Assembly: GCA_002309305.1 (NCBI GenBank)
Contig: DBWR01000055.1
Location: 7,911-40,957, forward strand
Source of the DNA: Treponema sp. UBA1233
GTDB taxonomy: Bacteria; Spirochaetota; Spirochaetia; Treponematales; Treponemataceae
Reading direction: 5' to 3'
Length of the DNA stretch: 33,047 nucleotides
The stretch's first letter is position 1. Every line of letters starts with the position of its first letter. Below, piece after piece: positions 8,292-16,918 of this stretch. The notes under the pieces were generated by a model. The model saw only the letters and a program-made list of their open reading frames with translations, was not told where the DNA came from and did not search any database. The position numbers were made by a program, and so were the translations under genes.

Positions 8292-10004
8292 TTATTTTCG
8301 TTTCAGATATTTTACACTGTCAAGTGCAACTGCAGATATAATTATGAATCCCTTAAACACAAACTGAAGGTTAGTGTCGATGCCAAGGAATGTAAGGCAG
8401 TATGTAAGTCCAGTAAAGATGATTACACCCAAAACCGCACCACGAATTTTTCCGATACCACCGTTGAATGAAATGCCTCCGACAACACAAGCCGCAATTG
8501 CATCAAGCTCAAAGCCCTGTCCAGTACCAGCGCTTGCGTTTGCACGGAACGCCTCAAGGAATGCTCCACATCCGTAGAAGATACCCGCCATGATGAAGAT
8601 TCCCATTGTTACCGCAAACACGTTGATGCCGCTTACTGCAGCCGCTTCGGAGTTGCCGCCAACAGCATACATGTTTTTCCCGAATGTTGTTTTATTCCAG
8701 ATGAACCACGCCACAAATATTGCTATGACTGCCGGAATTATCAGTTTGGGGAAAGTAATCAAATCTCCGTTTACCGCTCCAAGAATCCAGCGTCCACCGA
8801 TGACATCCTTTATTCCAGGATCAATTGAACCTACTGGCGTACCGCTTGTTCCAAAGAACAGAAGTCCGTAAATAATCAGCTGTGAAGAAAGTGTAGAAAT
8901 GAACGGATGAATCTTGAACTTTGCGCTGAAGAAACCGGAGAAACAACTGAACAAAACACAGAATGCAATTGAAAGGGTAAGCGCCATGGCAAGACGGCCA
9001 CCCATCGGAAGTCCGGTAAAATCCCAAGGCTCCATGCCAAAGAATGTGACGATGTTTTTTGTCGGGTGCAGGATAAGGCCTGTCGTAACGGAACCAAGGG
9101 CAACCATGCGGCAAACGCTCAAATCGGTACCTGCAATAAGGATAAGCCCCGCAACACCAAGAGCATAGAACATTCTTGTTGATGACTGTTCAAGAATCGT
9201 GAGGATGTTCGGAAGTGAAAGCAGTTGTCCGTTTCCTGACAAAGGTGCAATTATTACACAAATGATGAAGAATATGAGGATTGCAATATATAGTCCGTTT
9301 TCCAACATGAACTTTGACATCTTGAAGTTGTAAATGTAATCCCTGATGTTCATGCTGATGTTTTCTGAAGTTTTTGCCTTTCCGTCGCGCAGTGCCCTGT
9401 TGAACATTACATGATCGATGAATGCCTGATTTTTTTCATTCTTGCATCTGCTGACTTCGGAGACATACTGGTTCTTTGCATCAAAGAGTGAAGACTTGCC
9501 TTCATATTTTGCTATGTTCCTTTCTTCTTTTGAGGAAAGCTTTGAAATGCGGTCTTTTGTTTCTGCCTGAATTGTGGCTATGCGTTTCTTGTATTCAGTC
9601 TTGCATTTTGCTTCCAATTCAGTCTGCTTTTCGTTAACCTGCCTGATGTACGCATCAGATACAATGTTTGCATAGGCAACGGCCCGCTTGGTAAGGTCAT
9701 CTGCTTCCGCCTTGTTCTTTTCTGCTACAGCCTTTGCAGCCTCAATCTGACTGTTGTATTCCGCAATCAGTTTTGAACGGGTTTCCTTATCGAGCATGCG
9801 GTTCTTTTTTGCCACCGCAATATTCTGTCTGCCCTCAACGATTTTATGGACACCATCCCTGCGCAGTTCATCAAGACGCTGTGTGTATTTTTGAAGAACT
9901 ACATCTTCGTCCAGGGGCTTTACGCTTTTTGATGCAATGTCCTTCTTCAACTGTTCCAGACTTTCCATCTGCATTCTTTCTATTTCTTCATTATAACCTG
10001 CCAT
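8292..10004 (-). CDS. mglC: Galactose/methyl-galactoside ABC permease with long N-terminal coiled coil
   Basis: Residues about 238-570 are a typical MglC permease (branched-chain/ribose-type permease fold). They include ALGVAGLILIAGTDLS, WNKTTFGKNMYAVGGN and FELDAIAACVVGGISFNGG, all close to the enterobacterial MglC sequence as I recall it. Ahead of the first membrane helix are about 235 hydrophilic residues rich in Glu, Lys, Gln and Ala with heptad-like spacing, predicted as a cytoplasmic coiled coil; ordinary MglC is near 336 residues. The extension is continuous with the permease in one frame. The start is the ATG preceded by AGAGGAAG; an in-frame ATG at 10031 lacks a better site. It is the last gene of mglBAC and ends before a strong terminator. 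The role of the extension is unknown: it may organise the transporter or bind a cytoplasmic partner. Confidence 0.92.
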   Translation of the reverse strand: MAGYNEEIERMQMESLEQLKKDIASKSVKPLDEDVVLQKYTQRLDELRRDGVHKIVEGRQNIAVAKKNRMLDKETRSKLIAEYNSQIEAAKAVAEKNKAEADDLTKRAVAYANIVSDAYIRQVNEKQTELEAKCKTEYKKRIATIQAETKDRISKLSSKEERNIAKYEGKSSLFDAKNQYVSEVSRCKNEKNQAFIDHVMFNRALRDGKAKTSENISMNIRDYIYNFKMSKFMLENGLYIAILIFFIICVIIAPLSGNGQLLSLPNILTILEQSSTRMFYALGVAGLILIAGTDLSVCRMVALGSVTTGLILHPTKNIVTFFGMEPWDFTGLPMGGRLAMALTLSIAFCVLFSCFSGFFSAKFKIHPFISTLSSQLIIYGLLFFGTSGTPVGSIDPGIKDVIGGRWILGAVNGDLITFPKLIIPAVIAIFVAWFIWNKTTFGKNMYAVGGNSEAAAVSGINVFAVTMGIFIMAGIFYGCGAFLEAFRANASAGTGQGFELDAIAACVVGGISFNGGIGKIRGAVLGVIIFTGLTYCLTFLGIDTNLQFVFKGFIIISAVALDSVKYLKRK

Positions 10005-10033
10005 AATTCTTCTTCCTCTATCGACATTCAAGA

Positions 10034-11527
10034 TTACAAATATTTTGCAGAAAGACGCAAAAGTTCTTCCTGATTAGTTTCCTTTGTATTTACAACTCCA
10101 GCCAGCCTGTGGTTGGACATGACGGCAATTCGGTTTGTAATGCCAAGTATCTCGGGCATTTCACTTGAAACTACTATGATTGTTTTTCCCTCCTTTGCCA
10201 TTTTGATGATCAGCTGGTAGATTTCATACTTTGCGCCAACATCAATACCGCGTGTCGGTTCATCCATCAGGAAAATGTCGGGCTTGCGTTCCATCCATTT
10301 ACCGATGATTACCTTCTGCTGGTTTCCACCGCTGAGTGCCGTGATGTTTTCTTCGATTGAAGTGCATTTCGTGTGCATCTGCTTTACTTCACGGTTGGCC
10401 GCTTCCGCCATCTTGCGCTCCGAAAGAATTCCGTATGTCTTGTAGCTGTCCAGGTTCGTGATTACAGTGTTGAATTTTATCGTATCCTTTCCGAACATTC
10501 CGTTCAATTTGCGCTCTTCGGTTACCAGGGCAAAGTTGTAGGCCATTGCATCCTTGCTGCTTTCAAAACGGAGAGATTTACCGTCCAGGATAATTTCGCC
10601 TGAAGCAATCGTCCGCACGCCAAAAAGGGATTCCAGCAGTTCACTTCGGCCAGCTCCAACAAGACCATACAGCCCAAAGATTTCACCCTTCCTTACAGAA
10701 AAGGAAATGTCCTCAAGAACAGGCTCATATTTTGTCGTAAGCTTTTTTACCTCAAAATATATGTCGCCCGGATTATTGTCTACGTCCGGGAATCGCTTAT
10801 CCAGAGATCGTCCGACCATTGCAGAGATAAGCTCGTTCATGTTCGTATCTTTTATCGACTTTGTCAAAACCATGTTTCCGTCGCGGAGTACCGAAACTTC
10901 ATCACAGATTTCAAAGACTTCATCCATCTTGTGCGAAATGTAGACAAAAGAAACTCCCTTTGCCTTAAGATCATTTACGATGGAAAACAGTTTTTTGATT
11001 TCGTTTTCAGTCAGGGAAGATGTTGGCTCGTCAAGAACAATCAGCTTTGCATCATAAGACACAGCCTTTGCAATCTCCACCATCTGCCTTTGAGAAACCG
11101 ACATGGTCCTCATTATTGTCCTGCAGTTGATGTTCATGTTGAGTGAAGCGAAAAGTTTGTTGCTCTCGCGTTCCATTTTTGCCTCATCAATCACACCGAA
11201 TTTTTTTGGGTATCTTCCAAGAAAAAGATTGTCGGCAACGGTACGGTCAAGGCACTGGTTCAATTCCTGATGGACCATTGCAATACCGCTTTCCAGGGCC
11301 TCTTTTGGGCTCTTAAAATCAATTGGCTTTCCACAAAGGGTTATCTGTCCCTCATCCTTTGCATAAATACCGAACAGACATTTCATCATCGTTGATTTTC
11401 CGGCACCGTTTTCCCCCATAAGCCCCATAACCGAGCCTTTTTTCACGGAAAGATTTATGCCGTTGAGAACAGTATTTTTTGCAAATGATTTGGAAAGGTT
11501 TTTTATTTCTAGTACCGTATCACTCAT
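10034..11527 (-). CDS. mglA: Galactose/methyl-galactoside ABC transporter ATPase
   Basis: This 497-residue protein has two ABC domains in tandem, as in sugar importers of the CUT2 class. Domain 1 has Walker A GENGAGKST and Walker B LIVLDEPTSSL, with a degenerate signature (MSVSQRQ). Domain 2 has the signature LSGGNQQK and Walker B IFLMDEPTRG, but its Walker A region reads GLVGAGRSE, as usual for this family. It energises uptake of galactose bound by MglB through MglC. The start used is the ATG after GGAA; an ATG four codons earlier has no ribosome site. It follows mglB after a hairpin-containing gap of 136 bases and precedes mglC by 29 bases. Confidence 0.93.
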   Translation of the reverse strand: MSDTVLEIKNLSKSFAKNTVLNGINLSVKKGSVMGLMGENGAGKSTMMKCLFGIYAKDEGQITLCGKPIDFKSPKEALESGIAMVHQELNQCLDRTVADNLFLGRYPKKFGVIDEAKMERESNKLFASLNMNINCRTIMRTMSVSQRQMVEIAKAVSYDAKLIVLDEPTSSLTENEIKKLFSIVNDLKAKGVSFVYISHKMDEVFEICDEVSVLRDGNMVLTKSIKDTNMNELISAMVGRSLDKRFPDVDNNPGDIYFEVKKLTTKYEPVLEDISFSVRKGEIFGLYGLVGAGRSELLESLFGVRTIASGEIILDGKSLRFESSKDAMAYNFALVTEERKLNGMFGKDTIKFNTVITNLDSYKTYGILSERKMAEAANREVKQMHTKCTSIEENITALSGGNQQKVIIGKWMERKPDIFLMDEPTRGIDVGAKYEIYQLIIKMAKEGKTIIVVSSEMPEILGITNRIAVMSNHRLAGVVNTKETNQEELLRLSAKYL

Positions 11528-11577
11528 AATAATTCCCATTATACTGCAGATTTGGAAATAAAGCTAACATAAAAATA

Positions 11578-11652
11578 GGGGATGTCCATCATCATGATGC
11601 AATTGTTTTTATTGGGCATCCCCCGGAAACCTGAAGCCATACGACCTCAGGT
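11578..11652 (-). promoter_or_regulatory. Two hairpins in the mglB-mglA gap
   Basis: Hairpin 1: TCAGGT/ACCTGA arms (11629-11634 and 11647-11652). Hairpin 2: 10-base arms with one mismatch (11578-11587 and 11614-11623), followed on the mRNA by TATTTTTATG. The arrangement is like a leaky terminator or 3' stabiliser that would raise mglB over mglA and mglC. Confidence 0.55.
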
Positions 11653-11663
11653 AAAAGCCATTT

Positions 11664-12869
11664 TTAGTACTTCAGTTTGTCTGTGTAATCAGCGGCAGAG
11701 TTTGTCTTTACCATGTTGATTGCATAGGCATCAAAGTTACCAAGGTTTGTAAACTTATCAAGACAGCTTGCTTCTGACTGTCCGTCACCCTGTACTACAG
11801 TAAGGTCAATTCCCATGAGCGGTGCATAGTACTTGAGTGCTGGAAGATAGCTTGAAGAAAGGAAGTTGTCTGCTGAGTTGTAGATTGTAAGGAGGACCTT
11901 CTTCTTTTCTGCTGTTGTCTGCTTGATTCCTGCATCGCGGTTTCCTTCTGTGTATGACTTCCAGTTTGAAGGATCTACAGGACCGTTAAGAGCAAAGAGT
12001 CCGCGTTCACTGGCCTTGTACTGTACTTCCGGTGTAATCTTGTTTCCGTACTGGTCTGGTGTAGAGAAGCCTTTTGTATAAACGTCTGAACCAGAAAGTC
12101 CGTCAAGAAGGTTGCGGATGACCTGAAGTGTACCGGCAGCCTGTGCGTCTACGTTCTGTGATACAGTTCCGAAAAGTTTGCCTGCACCGATGGCTTCAAC
12201 TGCGTCTGCATTGGCGTCATAACCGAAAATCGGAACACCAGCAGGATAGTTTGAGGCCTGGAGACAACCCATTGCCATACCGTCATTGTTTGAAAGTACA
12301 AGGTCAATCTGCTTGTCGAACTTTGTTGCCCATCCACCCATTGCTTCTGTAGCGGCGTTTGCGTTCCATGTTGAACCGTCTGTTCCTGTCATGGCCTTTG
12401 CCTCAAGTTCTTCTACCTTGAACTGCTTTCCACCGACAGTTACTGAACCTTCCTGCTTTTCTGTAGGATCTGTTGAACCGGCCCATGTTCCCAATGCCTT
12501 GCGGACACCTTCTGTACGAGCCTTTGAGTCGTTGTGGCCTACGTCACCGATGCAGAGCACATAACCGATGACTCCATCACCGTTGCGGTCGATTACATCA
12601 GGATCAGCGCTTGCAAGGAAATCCGTGATGAGTTTTCCCTGAACTGCTCCACCACCTGCGGCATCAAAACCTACATAGTAAGTCTTGTCGTTCCAGTTGA
12701 CGGCAGCTGTATCAATGGCTCCTGTTGTAGGATCTGACGGCTGACGGTTGAAGAATACGAGTGGTTTGTCCTTGTTCAGAACCTTTTTGGCTCCTCCTGC
12801 TTTAGAACAACCAACCAAACTCATACCTGCAGCAGCAAGTACAAGCAAGCCTAAAATAGTTTTTTTCAT
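11664..12869 (-). CDS. mglB: Galactose-binding lipoprotein of the Mgl importer
   Basis: This 401-residue periplasmic-binding protein has a lipoprotein signal with lipobox SLVGC (Cys21), so it is anchored to the membrane, as expected for a spirochaete MglB. It keeps family landmarks of galactose/glucose-binding proteins: VFFNRQPSDP near the start, YYVGFDAAGGGAVQGKL, ADPDVIDRNGDGVIGYVLCIGDVGHNDSKART, DLVLSNNDGMAMG and PIFGYDANADAVEAI. It is the first gene of mglBAC, transcribed from a good promoter with a probable LacI-type operator just downstream. The ATG has a GGAGGAAC site. The length exceeds the roughly 310-residue core because of a C-terminal extension after TEGNRDAG. Confidence 0.92.
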   Translation of the reverse strand: MKKTILGLLVLAAAGMSLVGCSKAGGAKKVLNKDKPLVFFNRQPSDPTTGAIDTAAVNWNDKTYYVGFDAAGGGAVQGKLITDFLASADPDVIDRNGDGVIGYVLCIGDVGHNDSKARTEGVRKALGTWAGSTDPTEKQEGSVTVGGKQFKVEELEAKAMTGTDGSTWNANAATEAMGGWATKFDKQIDLVLSNNDGMAMGCLQASNYPAGVPIFGYDANADAVEAIGAGKLFGTVSQNVDAQAAGTLQVIRNLLDGLSGSDVYTKGFSTPDQYGNKITPEVQYKASERGLFALNGPVDPSNWKSYTEGNRDAGIKQTTAEKKKVLLTIYNSADNFLSSSYLPALKYYAPLMGIDLTVVQGDGQSEASCLDKFTNLGNFDAYAINMVKTNSAADYTDKLKY

Positions 12870-12890
12870 AGTCTTGTTCCTCCAAAAATT

Positions 12891-12906
12891 GCGTGTACGT
12901 TAACGC
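12891..12906. promoter_or_regulatory. Candidate operator of the mgl transcript
   Basis: Imperfect palindrome GCGTTAACGTACACGC (minus-strand reading), 6 of 8 paired positions, centred on CG as in LacI-family operators. It lies at about +4 to +19 of the predicted mglB transcript and resembles the site before the regulator gene (12 of 16 identical). Confidence 0.6.
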
Positions 12907-12916
12907 TATAATTCAT

Positions 12917-12945
12917 TTATAACCCAGAACCTTCGGTTTTGTCAA
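12917..12945 (-). promoter_or_regulatory. Promoter of mglBAC
   Basis: TTGACA (12940-12945), 17-base spacer, TTATAA (12917-12922) on the minus strand; start expected near 12910. Confidence 0.72.
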
Positions 12946-13060
12946 ATAAAATTTGCAAAATTTTGAAAAATTTCTCATTTTTGATGAATTTTCAGGGAAA
13001 TTTCAATTTTTTTGAAAGAATTTGCAAGAAATATTTGCATTTTCCGCAAAGTTCTGTTAT

Positions 13061-13069
13061 TGTTATATC
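13061..13069 (+). promoter_or_regulatory. Extended -10 of the regulator-galT-galK transcript
   Basis: TG-T-TATATC with no good -35. Start expected near 13076, inside the second palindrome. Confidence 0.5.
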
Positions 13070-13083
13070 GTGAACGAACACGA
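13068..13083. promoter_or_regulatory. Candidate operator of the regulator-gal transcript
   Basis: TCGTGAACGAACACGA, an imperfect palindrome with 6 of 8 paired positions and a central CG, overlapping the predicted start site. It would allow autorepression and control of galT and galK. Confidence 0.6.
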
Positions 13084-13098
13084 AAGAGGTATTTTTTT

Positions 13099-14118
13099 AT
13101 GACATTGGCAGAAATAGCAGAGTACGCGAATGTTTCGATTGGCACAGTAGACAGGGTCATTCATAATAGAAAAGGCGTTTCTGAAAAGACAAAGAAACTT
13201 ATACTCTCAATCATTGACGAATATGGTTACCAGCCCAATCCGATGGCAAGCCAGCTAAAAAGCAACAAGCCGTTTGTAATCGGTGTCATCCTACCTATCT
13301 TGGACAGCGGTTGCGGCTATTACAGATCCCTTTACGAAGGAATGAATCAGGCGGTGGCACAGCTTAATCCGGTAAAGATAGAATTAAAACTTGCATCGTT
13401 CGACCGCATGGTTTCCGGAGACGCCATAGAAAAAAGCCGAATGTTCTTTGAAAATCCGGAAGACAGCATAGACGCGCTCATAACAACACCAGTAACACCT
13501 GAAGAACATATGAAAATCGTGTCAAAGCTGAACGGCAAACCCTGTGTTTACATCGATACCCCACTCGGCACCACACAGCCCCTTCTTACCATAGCACAAA
13601 ACCCGTACAAGGGCGGTTACTGTGCCGGTAGAATAATGAGGATGTTTCAGGGCAGCGGAAAATTTGCATGCATAAGGATGTATCCATCCGGTTACAACCT
13701 TCGTGAAAGAATACGCGGTTTTACAGACTTCATTCAAAAGGATGCAAATTCCACAGTACTCGACGAAATCTATACAAACTTTTCCGACTCCGGCTTTTAT
13801 AATTTCATGAAGGATCTGTTTGAAAAGCACAATGACATAAAGGGCATTTTCGTACCCCATGCAGAAGTAAACCTCATGTCATATTTTATTGCCGACCAGG
13901 GATTAAAGAGCCGCGTTACAATAATCGGATATGACCTTGTAGAACAGAACAAGGCAGGCCTCCTTGACGGAACAATCGACTGCATCATAGGTCAAAGGCC
14001 GGAACAGCAGGGAGCGGATGCGGTTCACCAGCTGTATCAGTCCGTAATGCTGCATCAGGAAGTGCCGTCCAGAATAGACATGCCTATTGAAATCTACTTT
14101 AAGGAAAACATCATTTGA
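13099..14118 (+). CDS. LacI-family transcriptional regulator of the galactose locus
   Basis: The 339-residue protein has an N-terminal LacI-type helix-turn-helix (TLAEIAEYANVSIGTVDRV, then a hinge region ending PMASQLKSNK). From about residue 60 it has a periplasmic-binding-protein-like sensor domain (FVIGVILPILDSGCGYYRSL, VDALITTPVTPEEH-like strand, GIFVPHAEVNL). Such regulators bind a sugar and release palindromic operators. The chosen ATG is 8 bases after GAGGT; a longer frame upstream would include promoter sequence. It diverges from mglB, and galT starts 19 bases after its stop. Two related palindromes over the divergent starts are its likely targets. Galactose as inducer is inferred from the neighbours. 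Confidence 0.87.
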   Translation: MTLAEIAEYANVSIGTVDRVIHNRKGVSEKTKKLILSIIDEYGYQPNPMASQLKSNKPFVIGVILPILDSGCGYYRSLYEGMNQAVAQLNPVKIELKLASFDRMVSGDAIEKSRMFFENPEDSIDALITTPVTPEEHMKIVSKLNGKPCVYIDTPLGTTQPLLTIAQNPYKGGYCAGRIMRMFQGSGKFACIRMYPSGYNLRERIRGFTDFIQKDANSTVLDEIYTNFSDSGFYNFMKDLFEKHNDIKGIFVPHAEVNLMSYFIADQGLKSRVTIIGYDLVEQNKAGLLDGTIDCIIGQRPEQQGADAVHQLYQSVMLHQEVPSRIDMPIEIYFKENII

Positions 14119-14137
14119 TTGTACGGGTTGATTGAAT

Positions 14138-15658
14138 ATGGGTATTTTTGAAAGCATTTGCAGGCTGGCCTCCTACGGCATTACTACGGGACTCATTCAG
14201 GAAGAAGATTTGGTTTACGTAAAGAACCGCATGCTCGAAGTCCTTGGTCTTGAAGGTTTTGAAAACGCTGAACAGACATCCAATCTGCCGGACGTAAAGG
14301 TTTCTGATTTGGAGGAAATCTTAAAGGACATTCTGGATTATGCGGTGGAAAAGAATCTAACCGGTGGTGAAAGTGTAGTCTACAGGGATTTGTTCGATAC
14401 AAAAATCATGTCCATTATGGTTGACAAGCCTTCACACATCATCAGGAAATTCAAATCGCTTTATGAAAAATCACCCAAAGAAGCCACAAACTGGTTCTAC
14501 AAATTCAGCCAGGACACCGATTACATAAGACGTTACAGAATCTGCCGAGACGTCAAGTGGATAAGCGAAACTGAATATGGTGAAATGGACATTACAATCA
14601 ACCTTTCCAAACCGGAAAAAGACCCCAAGGCAATTGCCGCCGCAAAAAATGTCAAAACCACAGGCTATCCAAGCTGCCTCCTCTGCAGGGAAAACGAGGG
14701 ATATGCAGGCCGCATAAATCATCCCGCACGACAGAACCACAGGATGATTCCCCTCAAGCTGGCTGGAGAAAACTGGTGGTTCCAATATTCTCCGTATGTC
14801 TACTACAACGAGCACTGCATTGTTTTTAATGAAAAGCATACACCCATGCAGATTTCACGAAAAACTTTTGAAAGGCTTTTGGATTTTATAACTCAATTTC
14901 CACATTACACACTGGGAAGCAACGCAGACCTCCCGATTGTAGGAGGCTCCATCCTAACTCACGACCACTTCCAGGGTGGGGCATATAATTTTCCCATGGC
15001 AAAGGCTCCCATACTAAAGAAAATCCAAATCAAGGACTTTGGAGATGTAGAGGCAGGTATCGTAAAATGGCCCATGTCAGTGCTTCGTATCAGGGGCACA
15101 AATCAAAACCGAATAGTTGAACTTGCCGAGCATATCCTTTCATCATGGCGCAATTACACGGACGAAAGCGCATTCATATTTGCACAAACCGATGGAGAAA
15201 ACCACAACACGCTGAATCCCATTGCCCGTAGGCGTGGAGAATTATACGAAATGGACCTTGTCCTCCGCAACAACATCACCACAAAGGAACACCCTCTTGG
15301 AGTCTATCACCCTCATGCAGAACTGCATCACATCAAAAAGGAAAACATCGGCCTGATAGAAGTAATGGGACTTGCAATCCTCCCCGGAAGATTAAAGACG
15401 GAATTCAGGGGACTTGCACAGGCACTCATGCAGGAAAGGGACATCAGAAATGACGAAACTCTGGGCAAACATGCAGACTGGATGAATGAACTTAGGGATA
15501 AATATGGTTCCTTTACATGCAAATCAGAAGAAGGTATTATTGAAATCATAAAAAAGGAAACCGGCATCGTGTTCAGCAAGGTTCTGGAACATGCGGGAGT
15601 TTATAAATGCAATGAACAGGGGCTTGAGGCCTTTGAAAGGTTTATAGCCACACTGTAA
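14138..15658 (+). CDS. galT: UDP-glucose-hexose-1-phosphate uridylyltransferase, class II
   Basis: GalT swaps UMP between UDP-glucose and galactose-1-phosphate in the Leloir pathway. The 506-residue length and motifs such as YPSCLLCRENEGYAGR, INHPARQNHR, FNEKHTPM and GGSILTHDHFQGG fit the class II (Firmicutes-type) enzyme rather than the 350-residue enterobacterial class. The ATG was chosen over a TTG two codons earlier; both have only a weak GGG-type ribosome site, so coupling to the upstream gene is likely. It lies between the LacI-type regulator (19-base gap) and galK (15-base gap). galE and galM are not in the window. Confidence 0.93.
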   Translation: MGIFESICRLASYGITTGLIQEEDLVYVKNRMLEVLGLEGFENAEQTSNLPDVKVSDLEEILKDILDYAVEKNLTGGESVVYRDLFDTKIMSIMVDKPSHIIRKFKSLYEKSPKEATNWFYKFSQDTDYIRRYRICRDVKWISETEYGEMDITINLSKPEKDPKAIAAAKNVKTTGYPSCLLCRENEGYAGRINHPARQNHRMIPLKLAGENWWFQYSPYVYYNEHCIVFNEKHTPMQISRKTFERLLDFITQFPHYTLGSNADLPIVGGSILTHDHFQGGAYNFPMAKAPILKKIQIKDFGDVEAGIVKWPMSVLRIRGTNQNRIVELAEHILSSWRNYTDESAFIFAQTDGENHNTLNPIARRRGELYEMDLVLRNNITTKEHPLGVYHPHAELHHIKKENIGLIEVMGLAILPGRLKTEFRGLAQALMQERDIRNDETLGKHADWMNELRDKYGSFTCKSEEGIIEIIKKETGIVFSKVLEHAGVYKCNEQGLEAFERFIATL

Positions 15659-15673
15659 AAGGAGAAATGAAAG

Positions 15674-16873
15674 ATGTCTAATGATTTGACTTCAAGCGAA
15701 TATACACCGGAAGAACTCAAGAACGCCTTCGTCAAAATGTATGGGGGAGATGAATCCTCTGTAAGGCTCTACTCTTCTCCTGCCAGAATCAACATCATCG
15801 GAGAACACATAGACTACAACGGCGGCAAGGTTTTCCCCGCAAGCATAAACCGCTACCTCTACATCGCAATCCGCAAACGAAATGACTCAAAGATTTTATA
15901 CAACGACATAAGGTTCCCGGGCAGTTTTGAATTTGACGCGAACCAGACTTTTGTTTACGACAAGTCAAATGATTATGCAAATTACCTGAACGGCATCCTT
16001 CAGCAGCTAAAGGAAAGGGGATTTAAATTTGACTGTGGATTTGAAATCCTGATGGCATCAAACATTCCGGCTGGTGGAGGGATTTCTTCTTCTTCCGCAC
16101 TGGAATGTGGTTTTGCCTATGCCGTAATCGACACATTCGGATTTGACATGGACCGCATCGAAATTGCAAAACTAGGACAAATGAGCGAACACAAATTCAT
16201 GAACGTAAAATGCGGAATCATGGATCAGTTCATCATCGCAACAGGAAAAAAGAATTACGCTGAACTTTTGGACTGCAACACTCTTGAATATGAATACATC
16301 CCTCTTGAACTTGCTGACTACAGATTCGTCGTCATGAACACGAACAAGGTGCGCAAGCTTGCCGATTCAAAATACAACGAACGCCGCGGTCAATGTGAAC
16401 AGGCCCTGAAAATACTCCAGGACAACGGAATAAAGATAAACGCCCTGTGCGAACTGTCTCCCAGTGAATGGGAAAAACACAGTCATCTTGTCTCAGATCC
16501 AATCCTGAACAAACGCGCCCGCCATTGCATTGCCGAAAACCAGCGTGTAATCGATGCCGCCTCCACACTCAAGGAAGGCAATCTTGAAAAACTTGGCCAG
16601 CTTCTCAACGCCAGCCATAAATCACTCAAGGAAGACTACGAGGTAACCGGAATTGAACTGGACACGCTTGCCGAAACATCACAAAAGCAGGAAGGGTGCC
16701 TTGGTTCAAGGATGACAGGTGCAGGATTCGGTGGATGTGCAATAGCCCTTGTTCATAAGGACAAAATCAACAGTTTTATAGAAAACGTCCAGTCCGCTTA
16801 CGAAAAGGGAATCGGCTACAAGGCAGGATTTTTTGTATGCGAAACTGGAGATGGGGTTGCGAAAATTATCTGA
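15674..16873 (+). CDS. galK: Galactokinase
   Basis: This 399-residue GHMP kinase phosphorylates galactose at C1. It has the galactokinase signature PARINIIGEHIDYNGG (residues 36-51), the ATP loop AGGGISSSSALE (133-144), the probable catalytic Asp184 in GIMDQF and the third motif GSRMTGAGFGGCA near the C-terminus. AAGGAG lies before the ATG. It closes the regulator-galT-galK operon. Its product feeds galT, and its substrate comes from mglBAC on the other strand. Confidence 0.95.
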   Translation: MSNDLTSSEYTPEELKNAFVKMYGGDESSVRLYSSPARINIIGEHIDYNGGKVFPASINRYLYIAIRKRNDSKILYNDIRFPGSFEFDANQTFVYDKSNDYANYLNGILQQLKERGFKFDCGFEILMASNIPAGGGISSSSALECGFAYAVIDTFGFDMDRIEIAKLGQMSEHKFMNVKCGIMDQFIIATGKKNYAELLDCNTLEYEYIPLELADYRFVVMNTNKVRKLADSKYNERRGQCEQALKILQDNGIKINALCELSPSEWEKHSHLVSDPILNKRARHCIAENQRVIDAASTLKEGNLEKLGQLLNASHKSLKEDYEVTGIELDTLAETSQKQEGCLGSRMTGAGFGGCAIALVHKDKINSFIENVQSAYEKGIGYKAGFFVCETGDGVAKII

Positions 16874-16887
16874 TTTTGTGATATAAT
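16857..16887 (+). promoter_or_regulatory. Promoter of the gene at 16919, inside the galK end
   Basis: Extended -10 TG-A-TATAAT (16879-16887); a TTGCGA (16857-16862) sits at a long 19-base spacing. Start near 16894. Confidence 0.6.
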
Positions 16888-16918
16888 GTGTCCCTGTAAG
16901 ATTACAAGGAGATGCCAG

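Noticed and set aside
13012..13098. Longer N-terminus for the LacI-type regulator
   Set aside because: It includes the promoter and operator, and the HTH starts right after the later ATG with GAGGT.
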